Origin: Embiotoca jacksoni
Lineage: Eukaryota; Chordata; Actinopteri; Embiotocidae
Direction of reading: 5' to 3'
DNA: 64,000 bases
Assembly (NCBI GenBank): GCA_022577435.1
Contig: JAKOON010000006.1
Span: 18,815,001 to 18,879,000, forward strand
In this document: positions 49,264 through 59,914 of the stretch, one piece after another
Position numbering within the stretch: the stretch's first letter is position 1
How the letters are laid out: every line of letters begins with the position of its first letter
Program-made: the position numbers and the translations under genes
Notes under the pieces: model-generated
What the model saw: the letters and a program-made list of their open reading frames with translations, nothing else
What the model was told of the DNA's origin: nothing
Databases searched by the model: none

Positions 49264-52200
49264 TTAAAGCCAGTTGATCATCTGAGTAAGCAGGGCAGCC
49301 AGCAGGAAATGACCATTACAGCTGCTTGCAGTTCCTAGAAAGAGGAAGACAAAACAATTTAAGGACTACAGGATGGCCTTCAACTTTTGGTTTCTTTTTT
49401 TCCATTTTGATCATCTACATCTACATCTATCAAACTGAGGAAGGAAAGTCAGAACAATTATATGTTAGATGTATCATTAAAGCTTCTCAATATAAACAAA
49501 AATGGGCATTTAAAATCTAAGTTGAAGGTCTCAATCTTGTACAGATTTCTTTTTATGTAATGCAACAACAATCATTCCATTGTAAACAGATAACATACCT
49601 CTGGCAGGAAGCACTTCCACCTCCACTGTAAAGTGTTTTTGTCCAAGAAATCCTCTGGCACAGATTATGTATTTTCCCGTGTGTTGTCTCCTTGAGTGAG
49701 AGGGCAGGGCAACCATCTGCCCATCTCGGAACCACGTGACCAATGGTTGAGGGTTTCCCGTTACCTCACATTCAACACTTTCCCCCTCTCTCACCTGGAG
49801 TTTTGTGGGACAAACGACCTGCAGACCAACTGAGAGAGAAAATATGTCACAAGTGGGCGTGGAGGAACAGACAGTTAATATGTATTATAGTAGATGGGTG
49901 ACAGGAAGTGGCTTATTAAGGAGGAAAAAAAGGGATCTTAAAAGACGCAGGGGAAGCCAAAAGAGGAAAAAAGACAAAGGTGAAAATAAAAATTCTTACA
50001 CTTAAAATATGTAATAATACATGTCAATAAATTCACTTACAGACAACCGTAGTGCTAAGTTTTTGTGATGTCACCACCGGAGGATGCTGTGGTCCTTCAG
50101 ATCCCAGTTCTAGTTTAGCTTCACACCAGTACTGAGCTCCATCGTCTTCTTTATCATGGATGATGTCCAGAGTGAAGATCTCAGTCACAGGTGTCTTCTC
50201 GGTGGTGTTGTTGGACCTGAGTTGGCCCAGTGCCGTCTGTTCTCGGTAGAAGGTCACAACGAGGTTTTCAACAGGTGCAACATCCTGAACCGTACACTCC
50301 AGAGTATACTCATGACCCTCCAATATCGGCCCCGTGTTGTTTACAAATCTGATGGACACACTGCTGGGAGGCTCTGTGGAGACAGATTGACGGCTCAACC
50401 ACGCAGAAAGGCTTGATGCATATTTGAACATGTTGTAGAGACAGAATTGTTAACTCACGGTATACGATCAGAGGGAGATTAATTTGACACCCCCCTTCCT
50501 GATCAGATAGCGCATAGCATACAGGCCTTATGCTCCACTCAGTCATCCTGTCCACACTCCAGACCAGAAAACTATCCACAGTGGGTTTAGGTTCAGTCTG
50601 GAGTCACAAGAGATAAAAAAAAAAAACACAATACAATTGGGATTCTGTTTAAATCAATACAATAAACAATAAATATAACCGATTGTTACTAACTATGTGG
50701 AACTATTAGGTACACCTGTGCAATATGTCAACACTGCAGCCTTGCATTTAGTCCTATCTTTGCAGAACTTCAGTGTTCAGAGTGAACAACCTTGTGTTTT
50801 TGGGTTGGCTTCAGTAACACGGGTCTGACTTTGAGATTGGATATCTGTACCGGTCGTTCTTTAACAAATAAGGTCTCTGTATAATAAGAGCTGCAGAAAT
50901 ATGTATTGGGCACTTTGGTAAAAAGAGGACAAAAGCTGTCAACTGATCACCATGCCATGATGGGACAGATCAAGTGGTTCAGGATGTCAAAGCAAAGACA
51001 GAATAAACCCAAACACGCAATGACTAAACCGGGATTGAGGCCTATAGAGGAGCGTGGAGGGAAAATGGAATCCAAATAGTTAAAAGCGTCCATTTTGGAG
51101 GTGGCTGCATCAACGAGTGCCCCTGAGATCACAGATCAATCTGAGGTTACGAGAACCGGCAGGCTGACGGTGAAGGAAGCCTTCTTGCTGAAGAAGGGAT
51201 CATTTGTACGTTTGCAACACACAGGATTCCTGAATCCGAGGCAAGAGGGACAGCATATTCTGTGGTTGTGAAATCCGGCCATGGGAGGAGTTCAGGGAGC
51301 AATGGAGAAGTAGTTTAGTTGGTCTGAAGAAAGTTCTGGCAAACAATAAAACAATGAAGGAAGGGAAGGCTGGGTTTTCCCCAGGACTCCCTCCATGTGT
51401 ATTTTAGGCACATCTAACAGGGAGGAGACCTCAGGGCCGATCCAAAACACACTGGAGAGGCTTTACATCCTATCCAGCCTGACAGATTAGAACGATTCCT
51501 GGTCTTTGATCAAACCAGCAATCAATTTTGTTTTGTTGAGTTATAAAGTTAGTTGGCTTGGAAATGAAAGTCTCTCTGGACACCCAGACTGAGGACAAGA
51601 CATTTGAATACAACACACTCTACCTCATGAACAACAAGCATTATGTCAATATGCTAATTTCCCTACCAATGGGACTTCCCAACCCAGAAGAGAAAACCCC
51701 GTCTTTGCTATAGAGCAGTTGGCTTGGACTGGATCTCCAAACCTATGAAAGGAGAGTTAAACATAATTAGTTGTTACTAAATCATCTTTAAGACATGCAG
51801 TCCTCTCTGTGAATCTGATGGCAATATAACACCCATATCAGAAGATGCTCACTATTAGTTTTTTTTTTTTTTGTAGAAGTCATAAGGGCAATCTATTAAC
51901 ATTCCTGCATCACTTTTAACAGGGAACAAGTCTGAATGAGTGCAGTCACACTGACAAATAGACACACACATATGTAAGACCATTTTATGTATAGTGTGGC
52001 AACCGATCTACAACTGAAGCAGACTGCAAAGAAAAAAAAGAAAATGTTCTGGAAGTTGGTTGAACACAGAGATCCGAGGGCTGATCTCGCTTTTCGCCAA
52101 AGACGAGATAACCAGGCTGTTCAATGAGAACGTACCCAGCTAATACATCATATGTTACTTCTTGTCTTGTGTGTCAGATGCCAAATGTCCATGTGGTGTC

Positions 52201-55200
52201 ATGCCAGAGTGTATAACACACCTGTCAGTCCACTACAGGATACCGTGTCAGTGTCACAGTTTGCTTAGGTGTGAAAACGAAGGTGGCTTTGATTTAGCCA
52301 ACAAAAGCTTGTGGTCATGTTGAGGAAATAACTATTTAATTCAGGTTAGGAGATTTTCTTTCAAAAAAATCCACGTCCCTTTCTTGCAGACACGGTCTGT
52401 CATGGTCTCTCTGGTGACAGTCCTGGGTTTGATCCATCCATTCCTGCCCTACCACCCTACTTGCACTTTATCACCTTCTTACTTCCTTACATTGACTCCT
52501 TCACATGATCTCCTTTTAGACTCTACGTGCGTGTACTCTTCATGCCAAGGCGAAGAAAAACCTAAATCCTAATCTACACTCATAAGAATATTTCGTTTGA
52601 ACAGACCATGTAATCACTGAGGCACCACATCACCCTGAAATAATCCTCAATTGTTTCTGCCATACCTGACCACCAGAGAGGACGGTGACATCATCATAGG
52701 GCAGCGGATTCTTTCTGCTGACTCTCCGGAGTTGCTGATGAGGGGAGGGATGGGGGACAGGATACTGGGAGAGGGGGAAAGTGGAGCCGGGAGGTTCGCT
52801 GGGAGGGAAGAGGGAGGGGAAATTTGCGATGCAAGAGGCGGAGAAGGTGTGTAGATGGAAACAGGGGATGAGGTAGCTGAGGTCACAAAGGCAGGGAGTG
52901 GGAGAGGAAGTGAGACACAATAAGTCACTTAGATATGTAAACATACCATGAATATATCATTAAGGCTTTCACTACAGTAATGATTAGCACAGACACTAAA
53001 TATAAGTTATTCTCTCATTACTTTGTCATCAGTCTTCTGTCATTCCACATCTTTCTTTACATTTTTTCTAATAGTTTGTTTCTCATAATTTACTTGTTTT
53101 GTTTTCTTGTACAACAATGAAATATTGTGATCATTTAGTCAATTTTTAGACATTGTTGGACATCTTTGACTTTTATTTGTATGCATATTGAGAGGTGTTG
53201 GAAGGATTTATATTGGTTGGTTGGTTGGTTGTTTGTATGAACTTTGACAGATGGAGGTTTTCAGTTGGAAACATCAGTTTTTATATTTTTCAAAATATGT
53301 TCAGAACGAAAACCAGACTAAAAGCTACCAGAGGACTACAAATGGACCACGCTGTTGGGAATCAATGGAGCTCTTCCAAGTCCCTGAAGGTACTGTGTCA
53401 TGAAAAAGTATTCATACTAGTTTTTCTTCTATTTTTGTGTTCGTCTCAAACTAAACTGAGTAAAATTTTTCAACAATATTTAACATAAAAAAGGCAAGCT
53501 GAATTACAAGTTTTAAATGATAAATGCATTCACTGAAGCAAAAAGGATATCCAATACCTAAATCACTGAGGTGAAAAAGTAATCACCAGCCTGAACTTAG
53601 TAGCGAGTTATGCAATCTTGAGCTGCAACAACCTCTGATGACGAAAGATGAAGCGCTGACATCTCTGTGAAAGAGATTTGCTGAATCTATTTTTTGCAGA
53701 AACCCTTTAATGCAGCCACATTATTGCAGGTTTGAGAACATCAACTGCTGTTTTCTGATCCCACCACAGCATCTCATTGGGGTTCACGTCTGGACTTTGA
53801 CTTGGCCGGTCTGAAACTTGAATTCAATTCCTTTTAAGGAATTCAGAGGTGGACTCTTTTGCTTGGGAGCATTGTATTGCTGCATAACCCAGTTGTGCTT
53901 TGACTCTCAGTCTGATGACCCGACTTCCTCCTTCAAAATTGTCTGGTAGAGAAAATAATTCATGTTTTCATGCTGAAGCAGCAAAGCATTGCCACAACGT
54001 TACACCACCTCCTCCATGCTTAACCGTAAGTAGCGTGTCCTTTTTGTGCAGGTTTGTTTTACGCAATGTGTAACGGGACCTTTGTCTGACAAACAGTTCA
54101 ACATACGACTCATCAGTTCATAGAATATTCTCCCAAAAGGTTTAAAGTTCCTTAAAGTGTGTTGTGGCAGATTTCACCCAAGCCTTTATGTCCTTTTGGG
54201 TTTGCAGTTGTTATCGCCACGCCACTCTGCCATGGGCGTCATTTCTCCAGTGTCTTTCAGATATTGGGGTCAAGACCACTGACCTGTACAGTAATTGAGA
54301 TAAGAGAAGCCTGCAGTTTCTTGGATGTCTTTCTTGGATCTCTTGCAACTCTCTGGATGAGTCATCCCTGTGCTCTTGGAGAAATTTTGGCTGCTTAAAC
54401 ACTTCTGGGAAGATTCACTATTGTTCCAAGTCTTCTCCAATGTCTGTCACTGAGGATCTGTCAAGTCCAGGAGCCTTATAAAAATCTTTGTAACCCTTCC
54501 TAGACTGATATATTTTGACTACCTTCTTCCTCATCTCTTCTGGGATTTGTTTTGATTTTGGCACAATGTGCTCCTGGTGAGACCTTTTAGACTACTTCAT
54601 GCTTCTAGAAGTTGTTAATTTGAGTGATGATTTTAATGAACAAGACTGATATGAATCAGGCCTGGCTGTGTCTAGTCCATACACAGTATATAAAAGTAAA
54701 GTGAGGTCAGTGTGGGGCTTTCTTTAACTGCTATACCACCGAGGGCCGCCAGGGGTTGGTTCCAAAAAGGCTCTGGACTCACATTCAGCTTCTCTCATGA
54801 AATACAATCATTTTTTCCAAAAGACATTAAGTCCTCATTCGCTAAAATCACTTCTTCTAAGACGTTTTCTGGAGGTCCATCTGAAAACAATCCCATCATT
54901 AATGGGATATTAGGCCCCAAATAGCAGTATGTTTGGGGGCGTGTCTGTTTGATTGACATGCCTGTGGTGCAGTCAGGTTTTCACTAAAGGTGGGTGGGCG
55001 TTGTGTCTTTGGGTTTCCAATCAGATAAGAGTCAGGTCTACCTCCCCAGCTCGTCTAAATATGGTCACTTCTTGCTCCAAAATACCAAGATGGCGACGGC
55101 CGAAATACCGAACTTGAGGCTTAAGAACGGCAGTTCACGCGATAGTTCACTTGGTGTAATCCAGCTGCAACCGGTTGTAAATGCAGTCCCAGTTAGTATT

Positions 55201-56252
55201 TATTTGATTTAGTAAGTAAAGGTGTGAATAAGTTTTCCCAAAGGCCCAGTTAGTATTAGACAACTTTTTTGCTTAAATACATACAATTTCTCTTTAAAGC
55301 CTGTATTTTGCTTTTGTTTTATGTAATATTTTGTTTGCAGATTTGACACATTTTAGTATGAGATACAAACAAAAACAGAAGACATTTTATATATTTTATT
55401 CGTAAATGTTTAACTATTTGTAATGAAATTACAGAAATAAAATGATGAAAGAAATGATGTCTTTCTTCATATGTTTACCTTGGCGCTTGTAACCTGTATA
55501 AACTCAAGTCATTCTCTCCTGTCTTTACATAACAAAGACAGGGGTCAGTTGAATTTTGCCGTCTCGTAAAATAATATTCTTTTCAGCTGATCTATTGTGT
55601 ACCATTGTTTCATAGCACACTGAATACACCCAGTGTGTTCCTCTGAGGAAGGAAGGACACCCTGCCCAAGTCAGAAGAACTCGCTCCTCTTTTCAATTGA
55701 CCATTGTTCCACCGAATCCTGAGGTTGTTGTCCTGCCTATCAGATGATCTCACTCACAGTGGGCATGCCGGCTGTCACAATTTATGGTTATGTGTCCCAT
55801 GTGCCACTCTGCAAAATGGGTTGAAAAAGACAACTGCCAGTCATGTCTACACAGACCGTAGTACTGTAAGTACTGTCAATAAAGTAAAACCGATGTGATT
55901 GAATGACGTCTACTTTTTCTGATTCACAGGTAGATGGTGATGGTAGAAGCACTGAGATCCTTTAAAAGTTTAAAAGTCTTAAAATTCCTGCACTCTAAAT
56001 GTTATGATGTCAACATGTCATTATCATTAACAACCTGTCACAAAAGGTTACAAGTTCTTCCCCCTGAGTGACATCACCAGCTGAAGAGAGTTTAGATCTC
56101 CAGTCGGTATGGTCCGATCTATTCTGACCGGTTTCAGGCCTGGTTTTGTCTCATTCAATCTTCTCATTGGCGCTCATCCAGCTGTCATTTCACTCACCTG
56201 AGCCGAAGAGGTGAATCAGCAGAAGTGTAATCGGCCATCCAGGAGCACTCAT
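49264..56252 (-). CDS. ICAM-like immunoglobulin adhesion molecule, probably GPI-anchored
   Basis: Cell-surface Ig-superfamily protein resembling ICAMs, the ligands of leukocyte integrins. Seven exons join in phase: 56252-56198, 52876-52666, 51742-51667, 50597-50459, 50373-50041, 49829-49599 and 49334-49264, giving 371 aa. Exon 1 encodes a signal peptide (MSAPGWPITLLLIHLFGS). Exon 2 gives about 55 Ser/Pro-rich residues and the start of Ig domain 1 (CPMMMSPSSLVVR). Domain 1 continues with FGDPVQANCS, LLGWEVPL and FLVWSVDRMTEWSIRPVCYA. Domain 2 is PPSSVSIRF to DDGAQYWCEA, and domain 3 is TKLQVREGESVECEV to GKYIICARG. The C-terminus, TASSCNGHFLLAALLTQMINWL, is hydrophobic with no cytoplasmic tail, as in GPI-anchored proteins. 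Exon joins were made by eye from splice consensus and phase. The assignment to a particular ICAM number is open. Confidence 0.87.
51360..51490 (+). mobile_element. Short LINE 3'-end fragment in ICAM intron 3
   Basis: The phrase 'acagggaggagacctcaggg' followed by 'acacactggagaggct' matches the wording that I recall from the C-terminal reverse-transcriptase region of fish non-LTR elements. Decayed flanking sequence (from about 50950) may belong to it. It has no open frame and the family is not determined. Confidence 0.4.
52370..52525. repeat. Dispersed fish repeat, partial copy 2 (TTAGGCACAAAAACT family)
   Basis: This resembles the second half of the element at 3115-3480 ('cagtcctgggtttgatccatcc' against 'aagtcccatgtttgatccatcc'). 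It lies within ICAM intron 2. The plus-strand 62-codon frame is part of it. Confidence 0.4.
53401..55239 (-). mobile_element. Dead Tc1-like transposon in ICAM intron 1, copy 2, with a nested insertion
   Basis: On the minus strand, fragments of a Tc1-type transposase are readable. One is NIL followed by a stop and TDESYVELFVRQRSRY (around 54060-54125, first catalytic Asp). Another is PSQSPDVNPNEMLW (53764-53805, the block before the last acidic residue). TGAAAAAGTATTCATAC (53401-53417) and the reverse complement of 55222-55239 are imperfect inverted ends. A different repeat (about 54725-55140) interrupts the 5' part. Many stops are present. It is older than, and distinct from, the relic at 30930-31790, which lies in the opposite orientation. 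Confidence 0.8.
54725..55140 (+). repeat. Dispersed repeat nested in the Tc1-like element
   Basis: This is the longer partner of the ubn1-intron copy (44480-44760), with the same start ('taccaccgagggcc') and end words ('ccaaaataccaagatggcga'). A 13-base direct repeat CCCAGTTAGTATT occurs at about 55190 and again at about 55247, bracketing the right terminus. Confidence 0.65.
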
Positions 56253-56375
56253 CCTCAATCAGTATCTCTCACTCTGAATAACGGCCTTTGATATGACGCC
56301 TCTGTCAGACACGGCTGTGCGATGTTGGCAGTGACACGGCTCCGGGACTTCTGAGGAAACCCAGGGCGCTTCAGG

Positions 56376-56381
56376 TTTATA
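56376..56381 (-). promoter_or_regulatory. TATA box candidate for the ICAM-like gene
   Basis: The minus strand reads CCATATAAACC here, about 124 bases upstream of the start codon, so a 5' UTR of about 90 bases is plausible. A GGGACTT sequence lies just downstream but does not complete an NF-kB site. Confidence 0.4.
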
Positions 56382-56454
56382 TGGAAGTGTGGGCGTGTGT
56401 GTGTTTGTGTGTGTTTGTTCTGCTTTGGTGTGTCTGAAGCTGATGATCAGGCAG

Positions 56455-57180
56455 TTCCTTTGCTTTGGCCTCTGAAACCCACCATGGGCGTTCTCTGTTG
56501 GTATATCAAAAGAGGAAGGAAGGGAGGGTTAAGAATAATGCAGTGTAGTGCTGCAGCATAGAGGGCAGGAATGTGTGTGTGTGACCAAAAACACACACAC
56601 GGCTGCCGGAGAGCTTTTGAGCACCCAAAGTAGTCGAGTCAAAGATGTTGTGTTGTGAGAAAAAGCACAGAAAACCCTGCGGCATCAACAAAATGACAGC
56701 TGATGACTTTTTTTTTGTTTTCTCACCTCAACCTTACCGTTAAAAAAAAATCTGTGTTGTCTCGTCTGTCTTCATTTCTTCTGTTATAATTCAACGTTAA
56801 ACTCTTACTTACCGATATGACTTAACTCCTACTTCACCCCCATGTTGACCGGCTCTGCTTTGCTTTGTGTAATCTTCCCATTGGACCATCGGGATGTCCA
56901 CAGCTGAAAGTATCGACCGAGTTTAAGTGTGCCTGAGTTTCTGTCTGCACACTGATCATTGGTACATCTTGAATAGTTGAACTGGACTGTAGGTGCTCAA
57001 TGTTTGTTTGTCATTTGCTCTGCTGTAATTTTAAGTCAAGTCAGTTTCTTTAAAATGCATTTGGTGCAATACTTTCTCATTCCCACGGTGTCAAATACTG
57101 ACAATAATGAAGCTGCGTCTCAGTAGGGGCCTCCCGAGGTCTCATATGGATACAAAAGGTGCCACTCAGTGTCACATGGA
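56455..57180. other. Intergenic, no gene recognised
   Basis: Unique sequence upstream of the ICAM-like gene. No frame with a domain, and no RNA gene seen. Confidence 0.4.
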
Positions 57181-57480
57181 CGGTCAAAGAACGTTGTTAC
57201 GCACCAAAAACGAAGTGGTTGTGATTAAGAAAAGGTCGTAGTTTGGGTTACATGTGACACGGTCGCCGTTTGGTCAGAATTAGGCACAAAAACGACTTTG
57301 TTTGGGTCAGAAAAATATAATGTTGTAGGTTACGTAAAAAAAAAAAATCCACATCAACTTTTGCTTGAGTTCAAGGAGTTGAACTCAGTGAAAATCCTGT
57401 GTTTGTCACATCGAACCACCTCTGACCTCCTCCCTCTCTGGATTTCTCCCACTGACCCCCCAACAGATGCTGACCAAAGA
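57180..57480. repeat. Dispersed fish repeat, copy 3 (TTAGGCACAAAAACGAC)
   Basis: The order is as in copy 1: 'gaattaggcacaaaaacgac', then a short AT-rich part, then 'aaaatcctgtgtttgtcaca' and CCACCTCTGACCTCC. Copies 1 and 3 confirm from the window alone that this is a repeat family. Confidence 0.55.
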
Positions 57481-58454
57481 GCAGCACAGAATTAGACAGA
57501 ATTAAAACACTTTCAGACATTAGATTCTAATTAAGGAATAAAAACGAAATTGTAAATAGTTAACAACGATATGATGCCAAAGCATCACCCGATAGATAAA
57601 CATAAACTGTCAATAATACTGTGTGACGACGCCTCCACCTGGACACCAGGTGTCCCTGTTTCCTCCGTTGGTTCGCAGCTGAGAGGATCAGCAGCTGAAA
57701 TACACTGGGTCCCATGTCCCCTTTTAATACCCCTCACTGTCTTATTGTTGGACAGCAGTCTCTTCTTTCTGGATCAGATGAGGGATTCTTCTACTTTGGT
57801 ACTTTGGTATTTGGTTGAATTATTTGATTTAGTTTTGTTGCTATGAAATAATTTCTTTTTTGTACAGCTGCACTCTTGGTTATCAGTTGAGTTGCTCTGG
57901 AGAGAAAGAGACTGTTACTCTGGTGAGTGTGGACGCTGCAACGTTTTCAGGTCTATACGTGGACTCAGGTGTCCCTCTGGTGGGCAATGCAAATCACAAC
58001 CCGATTACTTTCCTTCGCTCCCTGTGTTGCCCAGATTGCAGATTGATGTTTTTGTAATTGTATCGCTTGGATGTGCGCTAAGTTAAAGGCTCAGACGATG
58101 TTGTGGTTGATGCTTTGCCCAGAACACCCTGTTCCTGGACTTACTGAGTTTCTCTGCTGCCCTTCAGACTCACTTCTTCGGGCTCAGGATCTGCTTCGGA
58201 GCATTTTAACTGACATTCCACTTCCTATTAATATCTATTTATAACTAGATTTTCACCTTGAAACTGTTTATTATTCCTATATATTATTGTTATTACTTGT
58301 TTGTTTTATAAAAAAAATACAACAAATGAAGTTTAGGAAAATAGTGAACCTTTTCTTGTTGGAGTAAAGGGATAAATAATAACATACTTTTTTTGTTATA
58401 GCTGCTTAGCATTTCTTTTATTCGATAACTGGGGAAAAACAATAATTTAAACAT
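57481..58454. other. Intergenic, no gene recognised
   Basis: Frames of 64-91 codons at 57571-58086 have no domain that I know and overlap one another. Nothing else is supported. Confidence 0.4.
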
Positions 58455-58495
58455 ATTTCCCTTGCAGGATCAATAAAGTCTATCTATCTATCTTT

Positions 58496-58568
<73 letters not shown>

Positions 58569-58680
58569 AAAAATTATATATAAATATAAAATATATTCCT
58601 AAAAAAAAAAAAAAAAAGCTGCTGTCGCGAAAACATTTCCTCTCGGGGATTAATAAAGTAACTACCTAACCTAACCTAAA
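58455..58680 (+). mobile_element. Two adjacent LINE-type 3' tails with CTAT array
   Basis: TTTCCCTTGCAGGATCAATAAAG runs into more than twenty CTAT units (to about 58567). A second tail, TTTCCTCTCGGGGATTAATAAAG (about 58633-58655), follows. In fish this wording (cctcgggat-aataaagta-tctatc) marks the 3' end of non-LTR retroposons. The elements themselves are truncated to the tails. Confidence 0.6.
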
Positions 58681-58744
58681 AAGACATTTGAAACGTGTAT
58701 CTGTTTCTGTTGAAATGTAGTGTTCTTTTATGTGTGACTGTCTG

Positions 58745-58787
58745 GAAAGGGAAACTTCCTCTCGGCTCCTACTTTGAAACCGAAAGT
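58745..58787 (+). promoter_or_regulatory. Tandem interferon-stimulated response elements (ISRE)
   Basis: GAAAGGGAAACT (58745-58756) and GAAACCGAAAGT (58776-58787) each contain the ISRE core GAAANNGAAA, 31 bases apart start to start (about three helical turns). They lie about 50-90 bases before a consensus donor (GCGGTAAGTG at 58836), which suits a non-coding first exon of the pyrin-domain gene. ISREs bind ISGF3 and IRF factors. This positional logic is inference. Confidence 0.65.
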
Positions 58788-58835
58788 AATTATTTACACC
58801 ATTTTCTCTGCATTGTCTGCTGAAGGGCTGTCGCG

Positions 58836-59908
58836 GTAAGTGCTTTAAATTACTAACGCTAGTTAAAAGACAACTTTGTTTTTTTTTATTTCGGGATCCA
58901 ACCAGCTGCTGCGCTGCATCTTCAAACTGTGTAAAGAGTGAACCTGTTGACGTGTTTTAACTGTGCTGTTTACTGTACATCTTGTTCTGAAGCTTTATTA
59001 ATGGAGTCTGCTTTTAGATGGATATCCTTTTTGAAAACACCTTTAAATTAAATGTAGTAGAGATTCAGACCGAAGGCGTCCGATGTGTATCCAGATGTTC
59101 CACAGTGCCACGTTTGGTTTATACACTGTAATTAATAGCTTTATTAGTGTTATTTCATGTGTTTTGATAACACTGGCTTCACTTCCTCATCGTCTGCAGT
59201 CCCACAAACCACACACCCGTCAAATTAATAACAATAACTGCAAAGATGAACTTTATTAAAGCCAGATATGAAACCCTGCCTTTTGCCACTGGGGCTGAAA
59301 CGATAGTTTCATCCAGCCAAGCAATAAATCCTCCCTTCATGAGGATTATAAGGTTCAGTTGTTATTTAGTCTGATTGAGAGGTGTGGACATATTTAATTG
59401 GTCATTTTGGAGACTGTAATCTGTGTTACTTCTGAACTGCAATACTGAGAGGTGTTCCTAAAACTTTATCAACCCAGTGTGGAACAAAATACTACCTCTG
59501 TAAAACCCAGTACTGTTTAAGAACACCACACAAAAAACTATTAGAAAAAATGAGAACAAATAGAGTTTCTCGAGGGGTTGGTCTCTGATCTCTGAGTTGG
59601 GGGAACAATTTTGACTTTGTGGACAAACACTTGTCAAAAATTCAAAAGACTTTCCTCATTTGAAAATGATAAACTCACAACTGATTTACATGACAGAGAG
59701 TGCTTAACTTGAGATAATTTATTAATGATTTAATAACATTTGCTGCACTCATACGGGAGTGAGAAACTCCTGACTTTTTGCACTAGTGGTTTAATATGGA
59801 CGGAGAGTGGTATCCATCTTCTCTTCTACCTTCCTCAACAAGTCAAAGTATTCCTTTAAATCAAAGACTGACTGAACACTAACTTCACTTGTTCTCCCTG
59901 TTTAGTGA
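58836..59908 (+). other. Predicted first intron of the pyrin-domain gene
   Basis: Donor GTAAGTGC at 58836 and acceptor TCCCTGTTTAG, which ends just before TGAGCAGACATG at 59905-59917. The intron is AT-rich and I see no repeat or exon in it. The first exon would be non-coding. Confidence 0.4.
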
Positions 59909-59914
59909 GCAGAC

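Noticed and set aside
50156..50416. Plus-strand frame inside the ICAM-like gene
   Set aside because: Antisense shadow of the Ig domain 2 exon, which has clear Ig cysteines, phase-matched splice sites and ICAM similarity.
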